From Nocardioides sp. Root122 (GTDB taxonomy: Bacteria; Actinomycetota; Actinomycetes; Propionibacteriales; Nocardioidaceae), in NCBI RefSeq assembly GCF_001425025.1, contig NZ_LMDE01000015.1, positions 124,001-188,000 of the forward strand: a stretch of DNA of 64,000 nucleotides, given 5' to 3'. Positions 8,152 through 17,033 of this stretch are shown piece by piece. Each line of letters starts with the position of its first letter. The first letter of the stretch is position 1. The notes below the pieces were generated by a model. That model was given only the letters and a program-made list of their open reading frames with translations, did not search any database and was not told the origin of the DNA. The position numbers and the translations under genes were made by a program.

Positions 8152-9506
8152 CCCGCGCGCCGGCCCGCGACCACGCCGACGGCACCGATGGCCACGGCCA
8201 GCAGGTAGACGACCGGGAACGGGTCGGCGTCGGCGCGCACCGCAGCGGCGTACGCGATGCCGCTCACCGAGAGTGCCAGCGCGGCGCCCAGTGAGTCGGC
8301 GACCGTGAGGGCCGAGGAGTTGAATCCTCGGTCCTCGTCGGTCGCCGAGGCGAGCATCGAGACGCCGGTGCGGGGGTAGGCGAAGCCCATGCCGATGCTG
8401 GCGAACACGTAGGCCGCCACCGGCGCGGCCGCGGGCACGCCGGTGCCGTGGCCGCGCAGCCAGACCACCAGCGCGATGGCGGCGACGCCGACGAGCACCA
8501 CGCTCGTGCCGAAGCGGAACGCCGTGCCGTGGGACACGCGCTCGCCGAGGCGCGACGAGGCCTGGCTGGACGATGCCCAGACCACGCCGACGAGGGTGAG
8601 GGCGATGCCGGCCTGGCCGGGGGAGAGCTCCCAGCGCTCCTGGAGGACGTAGACGATGTAGGCCTCGGCGCAGAAGAACGACGCCGCCAGCAGGCCCCGG
8701 GTCGCGATGACCGAGGGCAGCCCGCGCCCGCCGGTCAGCGTCCCCGCCGGGAGCAGCGGGCGCAGGCCGACGACCACGAGCACGAAGGCCACGGCCGCGG
8801 CGGCCAGGGTGAGGCCGGTGCCGGACCCGAGCAGCTCGAGGGCCAGCACCGCCGCGGCGGCGAGCACGGACCAGCCGAGACGTGCCCACGACGCGGGGCC
8901 GGGCGCCTCGGGCACCGGTTGCCGACCGGCGGTCGGGGTGACCAGCGCGGCCGCGACCGCGACGAGGGCGACGATGCCGAGGAACACCCAGCGCCAGCCG
9001 ACCGTGGAGGCGACCAGCGCGGCCACGCCGGGGCCGAACAGCGCCGGCAGCACCCATGCCGCGGCGAACGCCGCGAAGATGGCGGCCTGCAGGCGCTGGG
9101 GGTAGACGAGCCCGACCAGCACGTAGGCCACCACCGTCAGCAGCCCGCCGCCCAGCCCCTGCACGATGCGGCCGAGGACGAAGACCTCCATGTCCGAGGC
9201 CGTCCCGCAGACCACCAGCCCCAGCGAGAACGTGACCAGCGAGGCCACCAGCGGCATCAGCGGACCGCGCCGGTCGGCCCAGATGCCGGCGGCGACCATG
9301 CCGACCACTCCGCTGGCGAAGGGCGCGGCGAAGGACAGCGCGTAGTAGTCGAAGCCGTCCAGGCTGCGCGCCACGGTGGGCATGATCGTGGTGACGGCCA
9401 TCGACTCGAAGGCGGCGAAGGCGATCAGCGAGAACAGGCCGATCGTGGTCGCGGCGTAGGCCGGGGAGAGGATCCGCTCGCGCGGGTCACGGGTGCTCGT
9501 CGTCAC
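8124..9506 (-). CDS. MFS transporter (probable drug or metabolite exporter)
   Basis: 460 residues with about 12-14 hydrophobic helices. The MFS loop 2-3 motif appears as GIWADRRGPLMPL and the antiporter-type motif C region in helix 5 as PALFGPGVAAL, which favours drug:H+ antiport. Start GTG 9506 (MTTSTRDP). The promoter just upstream has a 19-base spacer filled by an inverted repeat like a SoxR box, and its predicted transcription start is at the start codon, so the message may be leaderless. Substrate unknown. The 3' end overlaps the convergent OYE gene by 28 bases. Confidence 0.9.
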   Translation of the reverse strand: MTTSTRDPRERILSPAYAATTIGLFSLIAFAAFESMAVTTIMPTVARSLDGFDYYALSFAAPFASGVVGMVAAGIWADRRGPLMPLVASLVTFSLGLVVCGTASDMEVFVLGRIVQGLGGGLLTVVAYVLVGLVYPQRLQAAIFAAFAAAWVLPALFGPGVAALVASTVGWRWVFLGIVALVAVAAALVTPTAGRQPVPEAPGPASWARLGWSVLAAAAVLALELLGSGTGLTLAAAAVAFVLVVVGLRPLLPAGTLTGGRGLPSVIATRGLLAASFFCAEAYIVYVLQERWELSPGQAGIALTLVGVVWASSSQASSRLGERVSHGTAFRFGTSVVLVGVAAIALVVWLRGHGTGVPAAAPVAAYVFASIGMGFAYPRTGVSMLASATDEDRGFNSSALTVADSLGAALALSVSGIAYAAAVRADADPFPVVYLLAVAIGAVGVVAGRRAGQEASSSVG

Positions 9507-9513
9507 GGCGACG

Positions 9514-9544
9514 ACGGTAGGACCTCAGGTGGACATGAGGTCAA
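9514..9544 (-). promoter_or_regulatory. SoxR/MerR-type promoter of the MFS gene
   Basis: On the minus strand TTGACC (9544-9539) and TACCGT (9519-9514) form -35 and -10 boxes separated by 19 bases, the overlong spacer typical of MerR-family activation. The spacer region holds GACCTCA-N8-TGAGGTC (9521-9542); its core CCTCAGGTGGACATGAGG agrees with the SoxR box consensus CCTCAAGTTAACTTGAGG at 14 of 18 positions. A soxR gene lies at 57380-57859. The predicted start of transcription falls at about 9507, next to the GTG start codon. Confidence 0.65.
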
Positions 9545-9603
9545 CCGACATCCGACCAGCGGCCCGGTGGAATAAGGAGCGGTTCGGGGACGCTGGGCCG
9601 ACA

Positions 9604-10638
9604 GTGACTGCTCTCTCCGTCCTGGACCTCGTCCCCGTCCGCAGCGACCAGACCACCGGCGACGCGATCGCAGCCTCCCGGAGCCTCGCGCAGGTCGCCG
9701 ACGAGCTCGGCTACCGCCGCTACTGGGTCGCCGAGCACCACAACATGCCGGCCGTCGCGGCGACCAACCCGCCGGTCCTGATCGCGATGCTCGCCTCGGC
9801 GACCTCGCGGATCCGCGTCGGCTCGGGCGGCGTGATGCTGCCCAACCACGCGCCGCTGGTCGTGGCCGAGCAGTTCGCGCTGCTCGAGGCCGCGTTCCCC
9901 GGCCGGATCGACCTCGGCATCGGCCGGGCGCCCGGCACCGACCCGCTGACCAGGTACGTCCTGCGCGGCAGCAGTGCCGAGTCGGCGGACGAGGCCGTGA
10001 CGAAGTTCCCCGACTACGTCGAGGACATCCGGACACTGATGAGCAGCGAGGGTGTCGAGCTCCAGATCGGGCCGCGACGCCAGCCGTTGCGCGCGACCCC
10101 GTCGGCCCGCTCGGTCGCCGACATGTGGCTGCTCGGGTCGTCGGACTACTCCGCGCGGCTCGCTGCCGAGAAGGGCCTGCCCTACGTCTTCGCCCACCAC
10201 TTCTCGGGCGAGGGCACGGGCGTCGCCCTCGACCTCTACCGGTCGTCCTACCAGCCCTCCCCGGAGTACCCCGAGCCGCGGACGTTCCTCACCGTCAACG
10301 CCGTCGTCGCCGAGACGGAGGAGGAGGCCCGTCGGCAGGCGCTGCCCAACGCCCAGCAGATGATTGCGCTGCGCACCGGCTCGCCGCTGCACCCGCAGCG
10401 CCTCGTGGAGGAGGCCGAGGCGGTCGAGATGACGCCGGAGCAGCAGGCCTTCGGGAACGCGATGTCCGGGCGCTGGGTGGTCGGTGATCCCGACCAGGCG
10501 CGCAAGCAGGTCCAGGACCTGGCTGCGACGTACGACGTCGACGAGGTGATGGTGCACCCGGTCGCCGGCGCCCATGCGGGCACCGACGTCCAGGCGTCGC
10601 CGAACCGTGAGACCACGCTGCGGCTGCTCGCTGGCTAG
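9604..10638 (+). CDS. LLM-class flavin-dependent oxidoreductase
   Basis: 344 residues, luciferase-like monooxygenase family (F420- or FMNH2-dependent TIM barrel). Family segments seen: SVLDLVPV near the N-terminus, YWVAEHHNMPAVAATNPPV, RIRVGSGGVMLPNHAPLVVAEQF, FPGRIDLGIGRAPGTD. This subgroup is close to the MsnO8/YhbW-type proteins. Start GTG 9604; an AAGGAG sequence about 17 bases upstream is the only Shine-Dalgarno-like element. Its TAG stop interlocks with the TAG stop of the convergent gene in a CTAG tetramer (10635-10638). Physiological substrate unknown. Confidence 0.92.
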   Translation: MTALSVLDLVPVRSDQTTGDAIAASRSLAQVADELGYRRYWVAEHHNMPAVAATNPPVLIAMLASATSRIRVGSGGVMLPNHAPLVVAEQFALLEAAFPGRIDLGIGRAPGTDPLTRYVLRGSSAESADEAVTKFPDYVEDIRTLMSSEGVELQIGPRRQPLRATPSARSVADMWLLGSSDYSARLAAEKGLPYVFAHHFSGEGTGVALDLYRSSYQPSPEYPEPRTFLTVNAVVAETEEEARRQALPNAQQMIALRTGSPLHPQRLVEEAEAVEMTPEQQAFGNAMSGRWVVGDPDQARKQVQDLAATYDVDEVMVHPVAGAHAGTDVQASPNRETTLRLLAG

Positions 10639-11030
10639 TGGCGTTCCTCCAGGCCGACGGCCCTGCGGAGCTTGCCGACCGCCTCGTCGAGCTCGGGGTC
10701 GTCGGCGGCGCGTGAGTCCATCAGGGCCGCGAGCGCCTCGGCCAGGACGTTGAGCTTCTCCTGCGCGGCCTCCTCCGAGCGACGGCCGGCGTTCTCGAGC
10801 AGGACGAGGAGCAGCAGGGAGAGGATCGACGAGCCGGTGTGGAGCGCCAGCTCCCACTTCGTGGTGGTCTTCCAGAGCGGGTAGCTGACCGCCCAGGCCG
10901 CCAGCGCCACGAGGATGACTGCGAAGAAGGGCGCCCGGCTGACCTTCTCGTTGACGGCGTCCACGAAACGCTCGAAGGGGCCGGGCCGGTCGGCCTGCTC
11001 GCGGGACTCGGCGGCTCCGTTGCGCTCCAT
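10635..11030 (-). CDS. low-affinity iron permease (Fet4)-like membrane protein
   Basis: 131 residues. Two transmembrane helices (AVILVALAAWAVSYPLW and SSILSLLLLVLLENAG) joined by a short loop, then an amphipathic helix (EEAAQEKLNVLAEALAAL). The W.L.LHTGSSI...LLVLLEN...EAAQEKLNVL pattern is that of the bacterial low-affinity iron permease domain family. Iron transport has not been proven for such short bacterial members. Start ATG 11030. Confidence 0.75.
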   Translation of the reverse strand: MERNGAAESREQADRPGPFERFVDAVNEKVSRAPFFAVILVALAAWAVSYPLWKTTTKWELALHTGSSILSLLLLVLLENAGRRSEEAAQEKLNVLAEALAALMDSRAADDPELDEAVGKLRRAVGLEERH

Positions 11031-11068
11031 GGACCGAGGCTAGTGGTGCACGGTCCCTTCGTCAGTCG

Positions 11069-11728
11069 TCAGGCGTCGCGGCCCAGTCCGGCGTCGCGCG
11101 CGCGGACGATCACGTCGGCCCGGTCGGTGGCCTGCAGCTTGGCCAGGATGCTGGTGATGTTGTTGCGGATGGTCTTGGGGGAGAGGAACAGCTGCTGGGC
11201 GATCTGCGCGTTGTTGCGACCGGCGGCGATGAGGTCGAGCACCTCGGTCTCGCGTTCGGTGAGCTCGGGGAACGGGCGCTCGGGACGAGATGCCGGAGCG
11301 AGGACCTCGGCGATCCGCGCGGCCAGCGAGGCGCCGAAGACGACTCCGCCGCCGTGCACGGTCTGCACCGCGCGAACGATCTCCTCCTGCTCGGCACCCT
11401 TGCGGAGGTAGCCGCGGGCGCCGGCCCGGAGCGCGGCCAGGACCGTGCCGTCGTCCTCGCCCATGGTCAGGACCAGCACGCCGGTCCCCGGGCGGGCGGT
11501 CACGATGGCGCGGGTGGCGTCGATGCCGTTCATCACCGGCATCTGCACGTCCATGACCACCACGTCGGGGTGGTGCTGCTCGACCATCGACACGGCCTCC
11601 GCACCGTCGGCCGCCCGGGCGACCACCTCGATCCCGTCGAGCGGGTCGAGCAACGACGCCAGTCCGTCGCGGTAGACGGGGTGGTCGTCGACGATCAGCA
11701 TCCGGATCGGCTCGGTCGGGTCGCTCAC
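11069..11728 (-). CDS. NarL/LuxR-family response regulator
   Basis: 219 residues: receiver domain (acidic pocket IVDDH near residue 14, phospho-acceptor Asp in VVVMDVQMP, Lys in YLRKGAEQ) and a C-terminal LuxR-type helix-turn-helix (LTEREVLDLIAAG-type sequence, NNAQIAQQLFLSPKTIRNN). Start GTG 11728 overlaps the stop of the upstream kinase gene by four bases, so the pair is coupled. Likely to act on its own operon and on the divergent 13931-14554 gene through the inverted repeat at 13781-13843. Confidence 0.94.
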   Translation of the reverse strand: MSDPTEPIRMLIVDDHPVYRDGLASLLDPLDGIEVVARAADGAEAVSMVEQHHPDVVVMDVQMPVMNGIDATRAIVTARPGTGVLVLTMGEDDGTVLAALRAGARGYLRKGAEQEEIVRAVQTVHGGGVVFGASLAARIAEVLAPASRPERPFPELTERETEVLDLIAAGRNNAQIAQQLFLSPKTIRNNITSILAKLQATDRADVIVRARDAGLGRDA

Positions 11729-13752
11729 GGGGTGCTCCTCTCGGGCGCGGTGCCGCGACCGTACGGCAGCACGGCGTGCACCGTCGTGCCCCCGGTGTCC
11801 GGGCAGACGACCTCGCAGCGACCGCCGAGCTCCTCCGCACGCTCGCGCAGCGAGAGCAGCCCGACGCCGGCGGTGACGTCGGCGCCGATGCCGCGCCCGT
11901 CGTCGGCGACGGTGACGTCCAGGGCGGTGCCGCCCGCCACGAGGCGTACGTCGACCCGATCGGCGCCGGCGTGCTTGACAACGTTGGTCAGTGCCTCGGC
12001 GACGATCCGGTAGGCCGCCACCTCCACGGCCGCCGGCAGCCTGGTCGTGCCGTCGGCCGACACCGTCACGTCGAGCTCGGAGCGCACCCGGTCCGCCTGC
12101 TGGCGGACCGCCGCCTCCAGGCCGAGGTCGTCGAGCGCCGGTGGGCGCAGGTCGTGCACCAGGCGGCGTACGTCGTCGAGGGCGTCGCTGACCTCCGTGC
12201 GGGCCAGGCCCACGAGCTCGCGCGCCCGAGCGGGGTCGGTGTCGATGGCGTTGCCTGCCGCCTGCAGCCTGAGTGCGACGCCGCCGAGCGCCGGTCCGAG
12301 CCCGTCGTGCAGGTCCCGGCGGATCCGGCGCCGGTCGTCCTCGCGGCCCAGCACCAGCCGCTCGCGGCTCTCCTGCAGCTCGGTGGCCAGCAGCCGCGCG
12401 CGGATCGCCACGGCGGCCTGGCGCACGAGGTCGACCAGCAGGCCCTGGTCGCGGTGGGACAGCATCGAGCGGAAGCCCTGGGCGGGCAGCGCCAGCCTTC
12501 CCACGCGCTCGCCCTGGTAGGCGATGTCGATCTCCTGCACGTCAGCCGGGGGTCTGCCGTGCGAGGCGGAGAGCACTCCTCCGTCGGGCGTGAGCACGTC
12601 CACCCGGACGTGCCCGACCTTGAAGGTCTCGGCGACCGCTCCGGCGAGGGCGGGCAGCTGCTCGTCGACGGTGCCGGACGTCTCGAGCCGCGCGGCCAGC
12701 TGGGAGACCGCGCCGTAGCGGTCACCGCGCCGCCCCAGCAGCACCCGGCGCACGTGGTCCCCGAGCCACGAGCGCAGCGGTCCGTAGACGACGACCGCCA
12801 GCACCAGCACGACGAGGGTGACCCCGCGCTCGTCGAGCCGATCGCCCAGCACGGCCGTGCCCGTGGCCAGCACGGCGAGGTCGAGCACCACGACCGCCAC
12901 GGCCACTGCCGCGGTCGTGAGGGTCCAGGCCACGAGGGCGTCGACGTCGCCCAGGTCGGGGCGGACCAGGCCGATGCCCAGCGACGCCGCGAGCGTGATG
13001 ACCGCGACGTCCAGCAGGACGGTGGTGACGCCCCCGCTGACCGACAGCGTGGCCCCCGCGAGGACCAGCAGCACACACATGATCCCGGCCCACAGCAGCC
13101 AGCGGAGCTGGGTCCGCTGGCGGGCGTCGGCGTGGCGGTGCCGCACCCACAGGAGGGCGACGGCGACGGCGACCGACCCGAGCGTCAGCACCTGGCCGAG
13201 GTGCAGGAGGGCCTCGGCCGCGGCGTCCGTCACGGGAAGGGTGACGAGCTCGGTCGAGACCCCGGGCACGGGCGTCGTGTAGACGACGTCGTCCGGTGCG
13301 AGCACCAGCATCACCGGCAGGGCGAAGGACGCAGCCAGCGCCGCTGCCGACACGGGCCGCCAGCGGCCACCGAGCAGCCGCCCGGTCGGGTAGAGCAGCA
13401 GCAGCGCGGTCAGCCCCGACAGCAGCACCGCCCCGAACCTGGCCACGAACCAGAACGCGGCGTCGGTGCCCACCGAGTCGTGCGCGTAGCCGTGGGCCAG
13501 CCACCCGGACAGCGTCCCGTCGATCGACCAGACGACGGCGACGACGCCGAGCACCCGGCCGACGGCGTCACCCGGCCGCTCGCGCAGCACCCACGTCGCC
13601 GAGGCGGCCAGCACGAGCCCGGGCAAGGCCACGGGGAAGGCGAACCCGATGTCGGCGGCCGCCCGCTCGGCGTCGGTGTTCGTCGCGTCGAGCCAGGCCG
13701 AGGCGAGCAGCCCGGCGAGCGCCACGGTCAGCGGGACGTACGTACGGGTCAC
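11725..13752 (-). CDS. membrane sensor histidine kinase (HisKA_3, DesK/NarX type)
   Basis: 675 residues from GTG 13752. The N-terminal half (to about 350) is a bundle of about ten hydrophobic helices, followed by a GAF-like region (about 375-470, with VRVDVLTPDGGVL), the HisKA_3 dimerisation helix with the phospho-acceptor His in RRIRRDLHDGLGPAL, and a HATPase domain (ALTNVVKHA, DDGRGIG, GVGLLSLRERAEELGG). A hydrophobic sensor of this size suggests detection of a membrane or lipophilic signal. It is coupled to the response regulator at 11069. Confidence 0.92.
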   Translation of the reverse strand: MTRTYVPLTVALAGLLASAWLDATNTDAERAAADIGFAFPVALPGLVLAASATWVLRERPGDAVGRVLGVVAVVWSIDGTLSGWLAHGYAHDSVGTDAAFWFVARFGAVLLSGLTALLLLYPTGRLLGGRWRPVSAAALAASFALPVMLVLAPDDVVYTTPVPGVSTELVTLPVTDAAAEALLHLGQVLTLGSVAVAVALLWVRHRHADARQRTQLRWLLWAGIMCVLLVLAGATLSVSGGVTTVLLDVAVITLAASLGIGLVRPDLGDVDALVAWTLTTAAVAVAVVVLDLAVLATGTAVLGDRLDERGVTLVVLVLAVVVYGPLRSWLGDHVRRVLLGRRGDRYGAVSQLAARLETSGTVDEQLPALAGAVAETFKVGHVRVDVLTPDGGVLSASHGRPPADVQEIDIAYQGERVGRLALPAQGFRSMLSHRDQGLLVDLVRQAAVAIRARLLATELQESRERLVLGREDDRRRIRRDLHDGLGPALGGVALRLQAAGNAIDTDPARARELVGLARTEVSDALDDVRRLVHDLRPPALDDLGLEAAVRQQADRVRSELDVTVSADGTTRLPAAVEVAAYRIVAEALTNVVKHAGADRVDVRLVAGGTALDVTVADDGRGIGADVTAGVGLLSLRERAEELGGRCEVVCPDTGGTTVHAVLPYGRGTAPERSTP

Positions 13753-13780
13753 GCGAGCAGGATCACCGCGAAGGTGTCCC

Positions 13781-13843
13781 GTCGTCCCGGGACCGAGGTC
13801 CCCCTCCGACGGGACTGCACGAGGGGACCGGGGTCGGGACGAC
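13781..13843. promoter_or_regulatory. long imperfect inverted repeat in divergent promoter region
   Basis: Arms 13781-13804 and 13823-13843 pair over about 21 bases with small bulges: both begin or end with GTCGTCCCG/CGGGACGAC and TCCCC/GGGGA, loop of about 18 bases. It lies between the kinase gene (start 13752, minus) and the membrane protein gene (start 13931, plus). A response-regulator operator or a hairpin in the mRNA leader are both possible. Confidence 0.5.
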
Positions 13844-13930
13844 GCTCCCTGCCGGCCGGGTCGCCGGGAGCGCGAACCTCCTGGCATGCCGCAACCGCGG
13901 CGCCCACCTCATCGAACAGGAGTCACGACC

Positions 13931-14554
13931 GTGACGATCTCGCACTCTCCCGCTCCCGCCCGCTCGGACGTCGCCACCGCGGCTCCCGGCGCCGCGACGA
14001 GCCCCACCCGGCCCTTCCTGCTGCACGGCCGGGTGCTGACCGCCGGCGCCGTCGCCTGGTCCGCCTCGATCCTCGCCGTGGGCCAGGACCCGAGCGACAC
14101 CGTGGGCCTGCTGGTCTTCGGACTCGGCTCCGGGCTCTTCCAGGTCGGCGTGCTGTTCCTGCTGCGTGTGCTCTGGCGGACGCAGGCGCTGGGCGCCGGC
14201 CGGATCGCCCGCGGGGTGATCCGCGCCGAGACCGTCGCGCTCAGCCTGGCGATCGCCTCCACGGTCGTCGACGCCGTCGGGGTCTCCGACCTCAGCCAGC
14301 CGGGGTGGCTCGCGCTCGACCTGTTCTGGCCGCTGTCGATGCTGGGCATGTTCCTCATCGGTGTCCGGCTCGCCGTCGCCGGACGCTGGTCGGGCCTGTC
14401 CCGCTTCTGGCCGATGGTCGCCGAGAGCTGGGCGGTCGTGACCGTCCCCGCGATGGGCATCTTCGGCGCGACCGTCGGGATGTGGGTCGGCGCGCTCCAC
14501 CTCCTCGTCGGCTACGCCGTGCTCGGGATCCTGGTCAGCCGCAAGACCGACTGA
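13931..14554 (+). CDS. hypothetical integral membrane protein
   Basis: 207 residues from GTG 13931. After a disordered Ala/Ser/Pro-rich N-terminus of about 35 residues there are about six hydrophobic helices (for example AGAVAWSASILAVG, VGLLVFGLGSGLFQVGVLFLL, LDLFWPLSMLGMFLIGVRLAV, GMWVGALHLLVGYAVLGILV). No family recognised. It is transcribed away from the two-component pair 11069-13752 and is a good candidate for its target gene. A strong bidirectional terminator follows. Confidence 0.75.
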   Translation: MTISHSPAPARSDVATAAPGAATSPTRPFLLHGRVLTAGAVAWSASILAVGQDPSDTVGLLVFGLGSGLFQVGVLFLLRVLWRTQALGAGRIARGVIRAETVALSLAIASTVVDAVGVSDLSQPGWLALDLFWPLSMLGMFLIGVRLAVAGRWSGLSRFWPMVAESWAVVTVPAMGIFGATVGMWVGALHLLVGYAVLGILVSRKTD

Positions 14555-14568
14555 CCGGCCCACCGACC

Positions 14569-14607
14569 GACGCCCCGGACCTCTCCCCTGCGGAGGTCCG
14601 GGGCGTC
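14569..14607. terminator. bidirectional hairpin terminator
   Basis: A perfect 15-base stem (14569-14583 with 14593-14607, beginning GACGCCCCGG) and a 9-base loop lie between the stops of convergent genes 13931-14554 and 14619-17033. TGTGTGTCTCCTC follows on the plus strand. It can serve both directions. Confidence 0.88.
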
Positions 14608-14618
14608 TGTGTGTCTCC

Positions 14619-17033
14619 TCAGTCGAGCGCGAGCCCCGCGGCCGGCGTCACCCGCGCCGCCTTCCGCGCCGGTACGACGCACGCACCGAGACCGGCCAGC
14701 GCGGCGACCACTGCGACGGCGGCGACCTGCGCGACGGGGACGGTCATCCCCGCGTCGTCGACCACGGTGCCGATCAGCACCTCGACGCCGATCCAGGCGA
14801 AGGCGAGCCCCAGCGCGGTGCCGAGCACGGTCGCCACCCCGGAGAGCAGCAGCCCCTCGGCCGCCATCGCCCGGCGCAGCTGGCTGCGGGTCAGCCCCAT
14901 CGCCCGCAGGAGCGCGTTCTCCCGTCCGCGCTCGAGCACGGAGAGCCCCAGTGTGTTCGCGATCCCGACCAGGGCGATCACGATCGCGATCGCCAGGAGA
15001 CCGACGACCGCGCCGGTCATCACGTCGACCTGGAGGTTCACCCAGGCGCGGTTGCTGTAGCCGCCGTCGAGCCCGGCGCCGGAGGCACCGGCGAGGGCCG
15101 CGAGGTCGCCGCGGAGGTCCTCGGCGTCGGCCCCGTCGTCGGCACGCACCCACACGGCCGTCGGCTGCGGGGAGGAGTCGAGGGCGGCGAGCGTCGCGCC
15201 GGAGACGATCCCCGCGCGACCCCACCCGGACGACGGCTCGACGGGCAGCCTGTGCTCGTGGCCGCCGACGGTGACGGTCACCTCGCGGCCCTTCCACGCC
15301 TGGTGAGCCATCGCGCGGGGGAGCTCCTCGATGACGTCGTACGGCAGCACCAGCACGTCGTCGGCGGGCGCCAGGTCCTCGGTGCCGCGCACGACTCCCG
15401 GCCGCCGGTCGATCCCGACCAGCGGCACCTCGATCCGTCCGATCGTGGCCACGGTCCCGTCGAGCGCCGCCACCTCCGCGACTCCCTCGACAGCGCCGGC
15501 CCGCTCGGCGAGGTCGGCCGCCAGCGGGGCGTCGACGGCGGTGATCGTCGCATCGAGCGGGTACTCGTCGTCCATCTCGCGGTCGAGCTCGGTGCGGGTG
15601 GACGCCAGCCCGGTGAGCACGGCGGTGGTGAGGGTCACGCCGATGAGCAGCGACGCCGCGGTGGTCGCCGTACGCCGCGGGTTGCGCACGGCGTTGCCGG
15701 TGGCGAGCTGTCGCACCGGGCCGTCGCCGACGACGCGGCCCACCGCCCGGATCAGCGTGGGCACCAGGACGGGGCCCAGCAGCAGCACGCCGATGAAGGC
15801 GGCGCTGCCGCCGGCCAGCATCACGGGGACGGTGTGGGAGACCACGGAGACGGCGAGCAGTGCGGCGCCCCCGGCCAGGAAGAGCCCGGCGAACCCCAGC
15901 CGCCAGCGACCGACCGCGGAGCGTACGTCGACCCCGGTGTCGGGCCGCAGCGCTGCGAGCGGAGGCACCGTGGTCGCGCTCCGGGTGGGGAGCCAGGCAG
16001 CGAGCAGGGTGACGACCAGGCCGATGACGAAGGCTCCGCCCGTCCACAGCGGGTCGGGCGCGGCGCTGCCCATGTCGGCGTGCCAGTGCCGGACGAGTGC
16101 GACCAGGCCGTAGCCGAGCGCGGCGCCGACGGCGACGCCGAGCGCGGACGCCGCCAGCCCGAGGGCGAGCGCCTCGAGCCGCACGGCCCGGCGCAGCTGC
16201 CGGCGGGTGACGCCGACGCAGCGCAGCAGCGCGAAGTCACGCATCCGCTGGGCGAAGAGGATCGCGAAGGTGTTGGCGATGACCATCACACCGACGAAGA
16301 GCGCGATGAAGACGAAGATCAGCGCCATGATCGCGAGCACGTCGACGCCGCGCGAGATCTCGGCCTGACGGGCCGCGACCCAGTCGTCGGCGGACTCGAC
16401 GGTCGCGCCCGGGACGATGTCGGTGGCCAGCTCGGGCGCGCCGCCCCAGGCCACGGCGTCGACCCACAGCGTTCCGCGGAAACCTTCGAGCACCTGCCAC
16501 GGCACGTAGAGCGACGCGCCCATGGCGGCGGGGCTGTCGACGAGCCCGACCACCTCGACGTCGGTCGCGGCGTCGCCGGTGCCGATGCGCAGCACGTCGC
16601 CGATGGCCACGTCGGTGCTCTTCGCGGCGTTCACGTCGGCGACGGCCTCGCCCGGTGCCGTCGGGAACCTGCCCTCCTGCAGGTCCTGCCACTGCAGGGC
16701 GGGCTCGAGGGAGACCTCGGAGATGTCCGCGGAGGCGGCGACCTGCACGCCGTCGCGGCTCACGGTCTCCATGGCGTAGCCCAACGACAGTGCAGGGATC
16801 CCGCGCTCGGCACCGGCGTCGAGGAGGTTGCTCGCAGCCTTCGCGTCGTCGACGGTGACGACGTGGTCGACCGCGGCGACGGGCGCGCCGACGTCGGCGG
16901 TCAGGCCCTCGCGGGTCGCGCCGGTGAGCATGCCGGTGACCACGACGAAGGCCACGCCGATGACCACGGCGAGCGCCGCGGCGACGTACCTGCGTGTGTG
17001 GTGGCGCAACGACGCCAGCAGCACCCCGCGCAT
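14619..17033 (-). CDS. ABC transporter permease, FtsX/MacB type (two repeated halves)
   Basis: 804 residues. Starts MRGVLLASLRHHTRRY with the first transmembrane helix, then a periplasmic MacB-PCD-like domain, three helices containing the FtsX core (FAILFAQRMRDFALLRCVGVTRRQLRR), a second unit with NAVRNPRRTATTAASLLIG, another extracytoplasmic domain and a last FtsX core (VLERGRENALLRAMGLTRSQLRR). Such large permeases with a LolD-like ATPase export lipophilic compounds or peptides or act mechanically. Its ATG and the ATPase stop share one base (TGATG). Probably controlled by the two-component system just upstream (17903-19731). Confidence 0.92.
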   Translation of the reverse strand: MRGVLLASLRHHTRRYVAAALAVVIGVAFVVVTGMLTGATREGLTADVGAPVAAVDHVVTVDDAKAASNLLDAGAERGIPALSLGYAMETVSRDGVQVAASADISEVSLEPALQWQDLQEGRFPTAPGEAVADVNAAKSTDVAIGDVLRIGTGDAATDVEVVGLVDSPAAMGASLYVPWQVLEGFRGTLWVDAVAWGGAPELATDIVPGATVESADDWVAARQAEISRGVDVLAIMALIFVFIALFVGVMVIANTFAILFAQRMRDFALLRCVGVTRRQLRRAVRLEALALGLAASALGVAVGAALGYGLVALVRHWHADMGSAAPDPLWTGGAFVIGLVVTLLAAWLPTRSATTVPPLAALRPDTGVDVRSAVGRWRLGFAGLFLAGGAALLAVSVVSHTVPVMLAGGSAAFIGVLLLGPVLVPTLIRAVGRVVGDGPVRQLATGNAVRNPRRTATTAASLLIGVTLTTAVLTGLASTRTELDREMDDEYPLDATITAVDAPLAADLAERAGAVEGVAEVAALDGTVATIGRIEVPLVGIDRRPGVVRGTEDLAPADDVLVLPYDVIEELPRAMAHQAWKGREVTVTVGGHEHRLPVEPSSGWGRAGIVSGATLAALDSSPQPTAVWVRADDGADAEDLRGDLAALAGASGAGLDGGYSNRAWVNLQVDVMTGAVVGLLAIAIVIALVGIANTLGLSVLERGRENALLRAMGLTRSQLRRAMAAEGLLLSGVATVLGTALGLAFAWIGVEVLIGTVVDDAGMTVPVAQVAAVAVVAALAGLGACVVPARKAARVTPAAGLALD

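Noticed and set aside
14484..14618. Reading the 15-base stem at 14569-14607 as a recombination site
   Set aside because: Position between convergent stops and T-containing tail fit a terminator better.
11776..15060. Open frame of more than 1000 codons on the plus strand across the kinase gene and the membrane protein gene
   Set aside because: It is rich in Arg, Gln, His and Gly without domains and runs through recognisable genes in other frames, including a terminator; a product of missing stop codons at high GC.
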